A stretch of 64,000 bases of DNA from Nitrosomonas sp. HPC101 (GTDB lineage: Bacteria > Pseudomonadota > Gammaproteobacteria > Burkholderiales > Nitrosomonadaceae): assembly GCF_009833125.1 (NCBI RefSeq), contig NZ_QRCC01000010.1, positions 248,001-312,000 of the forward strand, in the 5' to 3' direction. Each line of letters starts with the position of its first letter. Position 1 is the first letter of the stretch. The notes beneath the pieces were generated by a model, which worked only from the letters and a program-made list of their open reading frames with translations, made no database searches and was not told the DNA's origin. Shown in pieces: positions 45,288 to 53,773 of the stretch. The position numbers and the translations under genes are program-made.

Positions 45288-47360
45288 TTATACCCCGATG
45301 ATACCGCTATCCTCACGGGTAATGACAACCGTTGCCGAGCGGGGACGCGCCCCGGTAGGATTAGCAACAACCTCCGCATCCCCCGGATGTCTGAATACTG
45401 CACCACTATCCGGCCAGTTACTGGTGAACTGGTTGGGCTGTGAGCGATCACCCGGATGCTGGAAGTTGATAAACAGATTTTTACCATCCGGCGTTGAGGT
45501 AATCCCCGTTACTTCCTGATCATTCGGTCCACTCATGAAACGCTTGATTTCTCCTGTAATCGGATTGGCCGCCAACATTGAGTTCGCGCCAAAAGGGCCA
45601 CTGCCTTGCTGAGAACCACTCATATCAGTCTGAATCCAAAGAATACCATTCTGATCAAACCACAATCCATCAGGACTGGCAAAAGTATTGTCCTGAGTCA
45701 GAGCAGGACCATTCTGCCCCGGTAAAACTTGACCTTCTCCTTCGGGACCTCCCAAAACAAAAATATCCCACTCGAATTTGGTTGCCCATGACTGATTGCC
45801 TTGCTCTCTCCAGCGGATGATATGACCATACGGATTGGGACTGCGCGGGTTGGGCGCATCAGTTGTGGTCCGATTGCTGTTATTGGTCAACGTCATATAC
45901 ACCTCCCGGGTTTGGGGATGAACCGCCCCCCATTCCGGTCGATCCATTTTGGTTGCGCCAACAACATCTGCCGCCAGGCGTGTATTAACCAGCACATCGG
46001 CCTGATCAACAAAGAAAATGCCTTTGTTGATTGCCGTGACGCGGAAAAAACGGTCATTAATGTCCAGCGGCAGCCACTCTCCGGTACCATCGTCATTGAA
46101 GCGGGCGACATACAGCGTGCCTTCATCCAGGATATCGCCGTTAACATGCTTATTCTTGTTGTAACGTGCTTTGGTGACAAACTTATAAATGTATTCATTC
46201 TGTGAATCATCACCAGCGTAAAAAACAATAGGTTTGCCATTTTTCGGAGGAGCAAGCAGACAGCCTTCATGTGCAAAACGACCCATAGCAGTGCGCTTGA
46301 CGGGTCTGCTGTTCGGATCAAACGGATCAATTTCTACAATCCAGCCATGCGTATTGGGCTCGTTACGATAATCTTCGATAGCGCTATTGCCTTTTACTGA
46401 CGCATCGAAACGAATATACTCATCTGCTCTCCCTTGTGCCGTTTCCCAGCGATAGCGCCCGGTACTTTGACTCACGCCATAGCGGCTGTGCTCTCTCGGA
46501 AGACCGGTGTGATTCACAAAATAACCTGCCCAGTTCTCCTCACAAGTCAGATAGGTTCCCCATGGAGTGTATCCGTTGGCACAATTATTAAAGGTACCGC
46601 GGGTTGCCGTACCCGTTGGGCTGTACTTGGTTCTAACCAGATCGCTGCCCCGGACAGGTCCCCGGATTTCCGCCGGAGTGTCAGCTGTGATGCGGCGGTT
46701 ATAGGCTCCTCTCACGACGTTCCATTGACCGCCGGCTGATCCTTTTTTAATTTCAACTACACTGATACCGTGGGCCGCAACTTCCTTTCTGACTTCATCA
46801 TCAGGCCACTGATCGTTTGCCAAAGTTGCTCCACCAGGATGAAATACATTTCCATCTATGTATTCATGGTTAACACATAATAAACCGTGATCGTTCGGAT
46901 TATCCCGGAATGGGAAATAATGCATACCGTCATGATTCGAGCCAATTTGCTGTTCCTGCTCTTCCCCGGTATTGCCATCCGGATTGAACTCAGGATAGTC
47001 ACCGGTAATTGGTGTACCCCAGGGAATCAGGGCCTGAGCCTTATAACCATGCGGAATGGTAGCAGTATCCGAACGAGTAATCGGGATCGCACTGAAATTC
47101 AATTTTGGATTCAGAGCAGCAGAGGGTCTGGATGATATTGCTGGCTCGGGCGTGAAAGGATGTTTTTCGATACCCATTCCTTTCACTAATTCTGGCAGAC
47201 CTAATACACCAGCAACCGCCAGTCCGAAGCCTCCGGCTAAAACTTCACGACGGGATAATCTTCTTTCCAGAATAGACGAGAAATGAGCATTCTCTGAATG
47301 ATTGCTCATGGGCTCATCGCCATTATCAGTTTCGATCTTGCATATTTGTGTGTCATCCAT
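45288..47360 (-). CDS. phoX: PhoX-type alkaline phosphatase, Tat-exported
   Basis: 690 residues. GAAAGGAA before the ATG supports this start. The Tat signal is S36-R37-R38-E39-V40-L41 followed by a hydrophobic stretch GGFGLAVAGVLGL. The PhoX family is recognised by HDGMHYFP, LLCVNHEY, GTYLTCEENWAGYF, RFAHEGCLLAP, and late DGLWFDQNGILWIQTDMSG and NQEVTGITSTPDGKNLFINFQHPGD. PhoX enzymes use Ca/Fe cofactors and release phosphate from monoesters in the periplasm. No Pho-box was identified in the 300 bases upstream. Confidence 0.88.
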   Translation of the reverse strand: MDDTQICKIETDNGDEPMSNHSENAHFSSILERRLSRREVLAGGFGLAVAGVLGLPELVKGMGIEKHPFTPEPAISSRPSAALNPKLNFSAIPITRSDTATIPHGYKAQALIPWGTPITGDYPEFNPDGNTGEEQEQQIGSNHDGMHYFPFRDNPNDHGLLCVNHEYIDGNVFHPGGATLANDQWPDDEVRKEVAAHGISVVEIKKGSAGGQWNVVRGAYNRRITADTPAEIRGPVRGSDLVRTKYSPTGTATRGTFNNCANGYTPWGTYLTCEENWAGYFVNHTGLPREHSRYGVSQSTGRYRWETAQGRADEYIRFDASVKGNSAIEDYRNEPNTHGWIVEIDPFDPNSRPVKRTAMGRFAHEGCLLAPPKNGKPIVFYAGDDSQNEYIYKFVTKARYNKNKHVNGDILDEGTLYVARFNDDGTGEWLPLDINDRFFRVTAINKGIFFVDQADVLVNTRLAADVVGATKMDRPEWGAVHPQTREVYMTLTNNSNRTTTDAPNPRSPNPYGHIIRWREQGNQSWATKFEWDIFVLGGPEGEGQVLPGQNGPALTQDNTFASPDGLWFDQNGILWIQTDMSGSQQGSGPFGANSMLAANPITGEIKRFMSGPNDQEVTGITSTPDGKNLFINFQHPGDRSQPNQFTSNWPDSGAVFRHPGDAEVVANPTGARPRSATVVITREDSGIIGV

Positions 47361-47660
47361 GGCATTTCCTTTCTAATTTATGGTCAAGGTACTGCCACCG
47401 TAAACAATAAAAGTTAAGTTATTATGAAGATCATATTTCAAACACATAAATTACAACGCTGTTTGTTTAGTGCTTCCCAAATAACCAGAATACGATACAC
47501 AATATTAACCTGCAGATAAAAAGTGTAATATTTGTATGCCATACTCAACCACGATGACCCGGTTGAGTTGGTCATGGTGTGGGTCTGGTGATGATCAGCA
47601 ACTACACTTGGTGTTGCACCAGATGCACGTGGATATTTCAAGATTTAAATTGGAGGAATC
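47361..47660. other. Divergent promoter region between phoX and DUF1269 gene
   Basis: 300 AT-rich bases. They hold upstream signals for both divergent genes, but I see no convincing operator or repeat. The right end carries GGAGGAATC, the ribosome-binding site of the DUF1269 gene. Confidence 0.45.
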
Positions 47661-48182
47661 ATGGCAGAATTGATCGTGGTTGGCTTTGAGAAGATTGATA
47701 CGGCGGATCAGGTACTGCAGAAGTTACGCAGCCTTAAGCAGGAATACCTGATTGATCTGGAAGATGCGGTAGTGGTAACCCGCAACCAGGAAGGCAAGGT
47801 TGACCTGAAGCAGAGCATCAACCTGGTCAGTCTGGGTGCTTCCTCTGGATTGGCTTCTGGTGGCCTGTTCGGCGCCTTTATCGGCTTGCTGTTCTTTAAC
47901 CCGCTGGCCGGCCTGGTCATCGGTGGAGCGGTAGGCGCCGGGGCGGGTGCATTGTCCGGTGCGCTGTCCGATTATGGTATCAATGATGACTTCATCAAGT
48001 CGCTGGGCAAAACCCTGCCAGCAAATTCCTCCGCCCTGTTCGTGCTGGTGCGTAAGGCTCAACCGGAAAAGGTGCTGGCCGAGTTATCCGGTCTGGAAGG
48101 TACGGTGCTGAAAACCTCGCTGTCCCCTGACCAGGAGAAGCGCTTGCAACAGGCACTGGCCAACAGTCTCACGGCTGAGTAA
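47661..48182 (+). CDS. DUF1269-family protein
   Basis: 173 residues. Family pattern: MAELIVVGFEKIDTADQVLQKLRSL with EDAVVVTRNQEGKVDLKQ, then a Gly/Ala-rich amphipathic segment (SSGLASGGLFGAFIGLLFFNPLAGLVIGGAVGAGAGALSGALSDYGI) and a C-terminal FIKSLGKTLPANSSALFVLVRKA. The glycine-rich middle may insert in membranes. Function of the family is unknown; members are often stress-associated. Strong GGAGGA ribosome-binding site. Confidence 0.85.
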   Translation: MAELIVVGFEKIDTADQVLQKLRSLKQEYLIDLEDAVVVTRNQEGKVDLKQSINLVSLGASSGLASGGLFGAFIGLLFFNPLAGLVIGGAVGAGAGALSGALSDYGINDDFIKSLGKTLPANSSALFVLVRKAQPEKVLAELSGLEGTVLKTSLSPDQEKRLQQALANSLTAE

Positions 48183-48535
48183 TTTCATTCCCAAATCAAG
48201 AGTGGCATGAAGGCGAGCTGCAGACAGTGTCAATAATACGGCAAGGTGAAGCCGATAAAGTCAGTTTTGATTTGGAAATGGAATAAGCAATTGCATTGCC
48301 GTGAGTGAAGTAATGCGAAAGGTATGCTTTGCCTGTCGTCCAGGACCAGTGCGGGAGCCTGGCTCTGGACTTGCAATAACGAGCGATCCAACATAGCCTT
48401 GGGCGGCATTGCCTCCAGACAGAAATCAGTCCATCATTTTTTAGCGAATTCTACTGCTGCGTACTGTTAGAAACGGAGATTGCCGGAGGATTATCCAGGC
48501 TGCCATTTTCTCTGCGCAAGCAGAATATCCCACTT
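48183..48535. other. Gene-free stretch
   Basis: About 350 bases after the DUF1269 gene and convergent with the ceramidase-like gene. Only short frames; no strong hairpin with T-run, no repeat of the families seen elsewhere in the window. Confidence 0.45.
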
Positions 48536-49354
48536 TCACCCAGAACTTATTTCATCATTTCTATTTGATGAACCGGGTAAATTTTCTACTCGCAATGTCC
48601 GTTTTTGTAGCATACGAAGCATCCAGTAGACAGCCAAACCTGCAAAAATATGTTTGAGCGTATGACCACTCACGATCTGACCAAGTTGGTAGATTTCCCT
48701 ATCTAAAATTTCTGCCAGCTTGGCCAAACCATAAAGCGCAATCACGCCATAGATATCTGAGCCTCGTGTATAACGCGATGGAAATAAAATCGCCAATAAC
48801 ACAATCAGTAGTATCGAACAGAACTGAACTACAATATAAAAATTCAGATTTCCAATACCTTGCTGTTCACTCCAGTACCAATACACTACGCTGGTAATCC
48901 CAATCATGATTAGCACAGGCAATATCCGTAAGCCCAGCCTGACCCCAATGCGCTCAGTTACGGTTGCTGCTAATAAAGACATGATTCCTATCGCAATTGG
49001 TAACCGATCCCAAAACAAAGTACTGTTCTCTGGCCCCCAGTGGTAATAAACCGATCCAATACTTACCATCAGGACGCTTGTAAAAATGGCCAAATATGAC
49101 CAGCATTCCGATGTAACAGCAAAGGTTTTTTGTACAGATAACGCGGATACTCGTTTCAGGAAAACCAAACCTGCCATGCCCACAAACAAAAAAATCAAAT
49201 TCGAAGCGACATTGAAAAAATTAGGTATGAGCCAGAAAGAGCGCTGATCAGCAAATTGATGATATACAGAAGGTTGCGATATGGGTGGCAAGATCGCCGC
49301 AACCAGGAGTGCTGTGAAAAAAACGCCCAGCAGTATATAAAATCGAACTTTCAT
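48536..49354 (-). CDS. Ceramidase-like (CREST family) membrane protein
   Basis: 272 aa from ATG 49354; a GTG at 49366 would add four residues. Seven predicted membrane helices. Landmark residues of the CREST/alkaline-ceramidase family are visible: NFFNVASNLIFLFVG, SIGSVYYHWGPENSTLFWDRLPIAIG (His and Asp) and the paired histidines in SGHTLKHIFAGLAVYWMLRML. These form a zinc site in characterised members. Hydrolysis of an amide-linked lipid is the family expectation; the bacterial substrate is unknown. Confidence 0.82.
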   Translation of the reverse strand: MKVRFYILLGVFFTALLVAAILPPISQPSVYHQFADQRSFWLIPNFFNVASNLIFLFVGMAGLVFLKRVSALSVQKTFAVTSECWSYLAIFTSVLMVSIGSVYYHWGPENSTLFWDRLPIAIGIMSLLAATVTERIGVRLGLRILPVLIMIGITSVVYWYWSEQQGIGNLNFYIVVQFCSILLIVLLAILFPSRYTRGSDIYGVIALYGLAKLAEILDREIYQLGQIVSGHTLKHIFAGLAVYWMLRMLQKRTLRVENLPGSSNRNDEISSG

Positions 49355-49456
49355 AGCTTTCAGCACAGATCATAAAATCATCTTTCAGATAAACTCGGAG
49401 CTGACATTTATTTTGGGAAAACGGGTTTACCTGTAATGCCCTGGATTGTCATTGAA

Positions 49457-49846
49457 TCAGAAGCTCTTTAATCCAAGATATTTAACAAACGGATCAAAAT
49501 CTCGATCCGAATATAGAAGCGGTAATTGATGTTCTATGCAGTAGGTCGCGATAATGACATCATTTGTTTTACGAACCGTAATTCCTTTTTTACGCAATGT
49601 CCGATAATTTTCGGCACATCGTTCAACCATAGTGCTATTTAAAATAGAGTATTGATCAAGTTTCGCTAAACGATCCCTTGCCCGCACATAGTCTTTGTCG
49701 TTTTTAAACCCCTGTAGAACTTCCAGGAAGATCAAATCAGCAATTGCCACGATGCCAGCGAAAAGGGCAGCATCCAGTTCATCTGTGTGCGCATTAATAT
49801 TGCCGTTAACGTAATCAATCCAGACACTGGTATCAACCAATATCAT
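49457..49846 (-). CDS. vapC: VapC-type PIN-domain toxin
   Basis: 129 residues. PIN-domain acidic residues: Asp5 in ILVDTSVWIDYVNG, Glu in IFLEVLQGFKN, Asp in RKTNDVIIATYC and Asp in YSDRDFDPF. VapC toxins are Mg-dependent RNases cutting tRNA or rRNA. It overlaps its VapB antitoxin by four bases. The 3' end coincides with a stray copy of the IS-end-like repeat. Confidence 0.92.
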   Translation of the reverse strand: MILVDTSVWIDYVNGNINAHTDELDAALFAGIVAIADLIFLEVLQGFKNDKDYVRARDRLAKLDQYSILNSTMVERCAENYRTLRKKGITVRKTNDVIIATYCIEHQLPLLYSDRDFDPFVKYLGLKSF

Positions 49847-50037
49847 TTGCCTCCTCTCATTTCATCCAGGTCGCCTTCCCACTTAAGCTTGCCTCTCAAT
49901 TCACGGATGGCTTGCTGGTTGCTGCGTTGTATTATCAGCTTAAGTCCTTGTTCTACAACTTCTTTTTTTGTAGAAAGACCACTTGCCTTAATTGCTTCGG
50001 ACATCAGTTCATCGTCAATTACAATGTTAGTTCTCAT
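49843..50037 (-). CDS. vapB: VapB-type antitoxin
   Basis: 64 aa from ATG 50037. The N-terminus MRTNIVIDDELMSEAIKASG is the ribbon-helix-helix of the VapB class, followed by LSTKKEVVEQGLKLII and a C-terminal toxin-binding tail (ELRGKLKWEGDLDEMRGGK). Longer in-frame start at 50076 lies inside the operator palindrome and is rejected. Represses its own operon with VapC. Confidence 0.9.
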   Translation of the reverse strand: MRTNIVIDDELMSEAIKASGLSTKKEVVEQGLKLIIQRSNQQAIRELRGKLKWEGDLDEMRGGK

Positions 50038-50045
50038 AGGGCATT

Positions 50046-50077
50046 GATGTGTATATAAACAATTAATTATACACATC
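50046..50077. promoter_or_regulatory. Operator palindrome of vapBC
   Basis: GATGTGTATA (50046-50055) and TATACACATC (50068-50077) are perfect 10-bp inverted arms spaced by 12 bases, 8 bases upstream of the vapB start. Ribbon-helix-helix antitoxins bind such paired half-sites. The central TATATA/TTATA content would also supply the -10 region. Confidence 0.8.
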
Positions 50078-50208
50078 CTGAAACAGGAAGAATATAAAGA
50101 GCTCCACAGCCTGTTTGTTCTTGCTAATTTGTTTTTCTGTAGATGAATGATTTGTGTCTTGATCAGGCAATTTACTCTGGGATCCGATCGGAGGTTCCCT
50201 TAAGTAAT

Positions 50209-51405
50209 TCAAAATCGCTCTTGGCGAATTGCTTGATCTCTATGGTTCTGAAGATAGTGCAGTACGGCCTGCCTCGATCCTCTGAAACACGGATTGACCT
50301 GGCGGCGTTGCAGGGAGCCGAGATACAACGGGTCATAGTAGTATTTCACCAGTTTTGTGATCCAAATCCTGTTTGATTGAATTTCATTTCTGTTCAGAAA
50401 GTCGGATCGTGCGTTTTCCAGATCCTGTGATATTTCCTGAAACCGGACACCTCCCAGTTTTTTGCTGATCGCCCGCAAGGCAGCAGCGTACTTGTCGAAT
50501 AACAGCAACGCTTGCTGATGCAGTATTGTCTGAATTTCCGTCGCTGAAGCCAGGGGTTGCATTATGCGTCGGGCCTGTTGTGTCTGACCGATCGGGGTGG
50601 CGAGAATATAGTCCTCAAAAATATTATCTACTCTGCTTTCAAGCGGCTCATCCACCCAGATGATTTCGGAACGGCGCATATGCTCGAAGAAACCGGCGGG
50701 TAAATATACCTTGCCAGTGTGCCGGCTTTCATCTTCCACCAGCACTTCTTTCATTGTGGGCTCCATCCGGATAGCGTGCTCCAGTTTAAGCAGATTGACT
50801 GCCAGCTGATTTTCAAAATCGATTTGTGTGGGCTGGGGGGCTGGCATGCCTCCAAAGGCCGAACCGCGATGCCGGGCGAGCGCCTCGATATCAAGCGCCG
50901 GGTAACTGTTCTTAATCTCCTGAATCAACCGGGTTTTGCCGCTGCCCGTCGGCCCGGTAATCACCAGCAATGTGTGGTGTTGACTGAACCGGTCAATTGT
51001 GTTGATCAGAAACTGTCGCGCCCGTTTGTAGCCACCAGTGATCAGGGGCCTGTCGACGCTGGCATCCCTCAGCCACTGTTGTGTGATCTGTGAACGCTTG
51101 CCGCCGCGGAAACAATACAGTATGACTTGAGGATGCTGCTGGATGAAATCAAGCCACTGTTGCAGACGATTGTGTTTGACCGGGCCCGAAATCATTTCGT
51201 AGCCCAGCTTGACAGCCGCTTCGGAACCCTGTTGTTTGTAGGTGGTACCGACGAGTGCACGCTCCTCATCCCTGAGGATAGGCAGATTAACTGCGCCGGG
51301 CAGGGATCCCTGCATGAATTCGACAGGCGCACGCACGTCGATGAGCGGCGTATCTGCGATGAACAAAGCAGTCAATTCATCGATGTCGATGTCCGGATTA
51401 TGCAA
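50209..51405 (-). CDS. mnmH: tRNA 2-selenouridine synthase
   Basis: Converts 2-thiouridine at the tRNA wobble position to 2-selenouridine using selenophosphate, via a geranylated intermediate. 398 residues: an N-terminal rhodanese domain with catalytic Cys98 in ILYCFRGGKRS, then a P-loop domain with GPTGSGKT at 151-158. It starts with TTG at 51405, eight bases inside the end of selD, so the two are translationally coupled. The pair makes selenium-modified tRNA; no selA/selB was seen here. Confidence 0.95.
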   Translation of the reverse strand: MHNPDIDIDELTALFIADTPLIDVRAPVEFMQGSLPGAVNLPILRDEERALVGTTYKQQGSEAAVKLGYEMISGPVKHNRLQQWLDFIQQHPQVILYCFRGGKRSQITQQWLRDASVDRPLITGGYKRARQFLINTIDRFSQHHTLLVITGPTGSGKTRLIQEIKNSYPALDIEALARHRGSAFGGMPAPQPTQIDFENQLAVNLLKLEHAIRMEPTMKEVLVEDESRHTGKVYLPAGFFEHMRRSEIIWVDEPLESRVDNIFEDYILATPIGQTQQARRIMQPLASATEIQTILHQQALLLFDKYAAALRAISKKLGGVRFQEISQDLENARSDFLNRNEIQSNRIWITKLVKYYYDPLYLGSLQRRQVNPCFRGSRQAVLHYLQNHRDQAIRQERF

Positions 51406-52447
51406 ATCGCACCGCTTTGTCTTGACGTGGTTGAACCGTTCCCACCATCACAGCAGATTTAAATCGGTTGTGCAGTGCCTGCAGCATGGGCTGGCTGGCT
51501 TCAGGTGCAACGCTTAATAACAGGCCTCCACTGGTTTGCGGATCGTGGATCAGGAGTTTGTGCAGCGCATTCAGCTTTGAATCATCGATGTGTGGTGTGG
51601 TGTATTCCGCATTTGTCCGGTGTGCCTTGGTCAGGAAACCGCTTTCCAGGCAGTGGAAAGCCTTATCAAACCGGGGAAGACTGTTGATTTCAATGCTGAG
51701 GGTGACATTGCTGGCATTTGCCAGTTGCATGGTGTGGCCGGAAAAACCGAAGCCGGTAACATCGGTAGCGGCGTGGACGGCAGCCTGCAAATCCGGCGAC
51801 AGGGAGTCGATGGCATTATTGAGGGTTGTCATACTGTTGAGCGCATCAACGATGTCTTTCTCTTGCAGTTGTTGCCGTTTGATCCCGGCGGTCAGGGTAC
51901 CTGTCCCCAGTGCCTTGGTCAGAATCAGATGATCTCCCGGCCGTGCGCCGGTGTTGGTCCATACCTGATGTGGATTGACAAATCCGGTGACCGACAGGCC
52001 GAACTTCAGCGTATCGTCATCAATCGAGTGGCCGCCCACAAAATTGGCGCCGGCCTCGGCAATCTTATCGCTGGCGCCTTGCAGGACATCGACAATGACA
52101 TGTTCGGGCAGCACAGCCAGCGGAAATGCCAGAATACCCATGGCGGTTACCGGCCTGCCGCCCATGGCATACACATCACTGAGTGCATTGGCAGCAGCAA
52201 TTTCACCAAAAAGCTGCGGAGTATCGACAATGGGTGTGAAAAAATCCAGCGTTTGCACCAGCGCAGTTGCTTCATTGATCTTGTAGATGGCCGCATCGTC
52301 GAAATACCGGCCATCCACCATCAATGCAGGGTGTGCGGTCGGAAAGCTGATTTGCTGCAGAATCTGGCGCAGTTCCGTTGCTGCCACCTTGGCGGCACAT
52401 CCGCCTTTTTGTACCGTCTGGGTCAGTGCAATTTTTTCTGAGGGCAT
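51398..52447 (-). CDS. selD: Selenophosphate synthase
   Basis: Makes selenophosphate from selenide and ATP. 349 aa from ATG 52447; the frame extends four residues to a TTG at 52459. Catalytic Cys17 is in TVQKGGCAAK, the position occupied by Cys or Sec in SelD. The AIR-synthase-type fold is seen in DAAIYKINEATALVQTLDFFTPIVD, ANALSDVYAMGGRP, and FVGGHSIDDDTLKFGLSVTG. It is coupled to mnmH, which uses its product. Confidence 0.95.
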   Translation of the reverse strand: MPSEKIALTQTVQKGGCAAKVAATELRQILQQISFPTAHPALMVDGRYFDDAAIYKINEATALVQTLDFFTPIVDTPQLFGEIAAANALSDVYAMGGRPVTAMGILAFPLAVLPEHVIVDVLQGASDKIAEAGANFVGGHSIDDDTLKFGLSVTGFVNPHQVWTNTGARPGDHLILTKALGTGTLTAGIKRQQLQEKDIVDALNSMTTLNNAIDSLSPDLQAAVHAATDVTGFGFSGHTMQLANASNVTLSIEINSLPRFDKAFHCLESGFLTKAHRTNAEYTTPHIDDSKLNALHKLLIHDPQTSGGLLLSVAPEASQPMLQALHNRFKSAVMVGTVQPRQDKAVRFA

Positions 52448-52710
52448 GGTTGTTCTCAAGGGAAAGCTTTTTTCAGGAAAAAGAAAGTATAACCTCGGGT
52501 GCTGTGGCTGGATGCATCCAATAGCCGGATTCAGGTTGAAAAACTATCCATTTTGTAAAAACAGGCTCAAAATGCGCATATGAGCAGATATAGACGCTGT
52601 TTGACAATCTTGTGCCATTTTTCATCGGCAATAGTGCACTGACGTGAAAAAATCTCTTCCTGAAACTCACCTGGTTCCTGACGATTCTGAATGCTGGCGG
52701 CTGTGCGGTG

Positions 52711-53592
52711 ATGAACAAGAACATTCCTGGCTGGGCGCAATACCGTAATCCGGATCAAGGGCATGCATTTCAGCTGACACACCGGAGTGTTGGCGCTGGT
52801 GATCCGGTCTTGCTGATCCATGGCTTCGGTGCGAGCAGCTATAGCTGGCGGTATGTAATTGAACCACTGGCGCAGCAATACCGGGTCATCACGCTTGATT
52901 TAAAAGGCTTTGGTGATTCACCCAAACCACGTGATGACGCCTATTCCGTGTATGAGCAGGCCAGGCTGGTCAGAAACTTTATCCTTGAAAATAATCTGAA
53001 GCGTTTGCATATCGTTGGGCATTCCTACGGGGGTGGGGTCGCGCTGGTGACATCGATTTATTTATCTGCATCCCATCCCGGTCTGCAAAAGAGCCTGGTG
53101 CTCATCGACAGCATGGCCTATCCACAAGCACTTCCCGATTTCATAAAAATACTCGCAACCCCGGTGCTTGGACCCCTGGTAACGTATGGTCTGCCTGATG
53201 CCTTTCAGGTGAAGAATCTTTTGCAGAAAGTGTATTTTGATGATGCGCTCATCCCACAGGACGCCATCGATCACTATGCGACTGACCTGGGCAAACCAGG
53301 TGCAAAATACGCCTTGCTTGCCACCGCGAGGCAAATATTGCCCCCTGATTTGCAGCAATTTGTAAAGAACTATGCTCGTCTGGCTGTTCCCACCCTGATT
53401 GTCTGGGGCAAAGAAGATGAAATTGTACCTCTGGCTATCGGCAAACGCCTGCACGACACGCTGCCTAACTCAGAACTTGTTATTTTGGATGCTGTCGGTC
53501 ACGCAGTTCAGGAAGAGAAGCCCTCCCTGCTGCTACCTTATTTATTGCATTTTCTTGCGATTGAATCACTGGCATCAAGGGTTTTTAGATGA
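52711..53592 (+). CDS. Alpha/beta hydrolase
   Basis: 293 aa from ATG 52711 (a GTG at 52708 also exists). The hydrolase core is clear: oxyanion VLLIHGFGASSYSW, nucleophile Ser105 in IVGHSYGGGVAL, acid in VWGKEDEIVPL, and His in AVGHAVQEEKP. Substrate unknown. The 54 bases directly upstream, read in the same frame, encode LKLTWFLTILNAGGC, a lipoprotein signal peptide with lipobox but no start codon in frame; a GTG at 52644 followed by an A6 tract is one base out of frame with it. The native protein may therefore be a lipoprotein with a frameshift. Confidence 0.85.
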   Translation: MNKNIPGWAQYRNPDQGHAFQLTHRSVGAGDPVLLIHGFGASSYSWRYVIEPLAQQYRVITLDLKGFGDSPKPRDDAYSVYEQARLVRNFILENNLKRLHIVGHSYGGGVALVTSIYLSASHPGLQKSLVLIDSMAYPQALPDFIKILATPVLGPLVTYGLPDAFQVKNLLQKVYFDDALIPQDAIDHYATDLGKPGAKYALLATARQILPPDLQQFVKNYARLAVPTLIVWGKEDEIVPLAIGKRLHDTLPNSELVILDAVGHAVQEEKPSLLLPYLLHFLAIESLASRVFR

Positions 53593-53611
53593 TCTCAGCT
53601 ATTGCTGAGAT
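53592..53611 (+). terminator. Hairpin at the end of the alpha/beta hydrolase gene
   Basis: ATCTCAGC-TATT-GCTGAGAT, a perfect 8-bp stem with 4-base loop starting in the stop codon. It is followed by ATTAAAG rather than a T-run, so termination may be weak. Confidence 0.45.
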
Positions 53612-53773
53612 ATTAAAGAAAATAACTAATGCTGACCCGTTAGGCTGCCATGGCTGATTGAGCCAAGGCAGTGGCCGCCTGGTGCTGTGGGATCAAAGGG
53701 GTGGCAAGTAGTATAATAAGATTTTGTGGTTTCCAGTAAACGGGTTAATCCGCCTTGCTATGGGTGATTTTTC

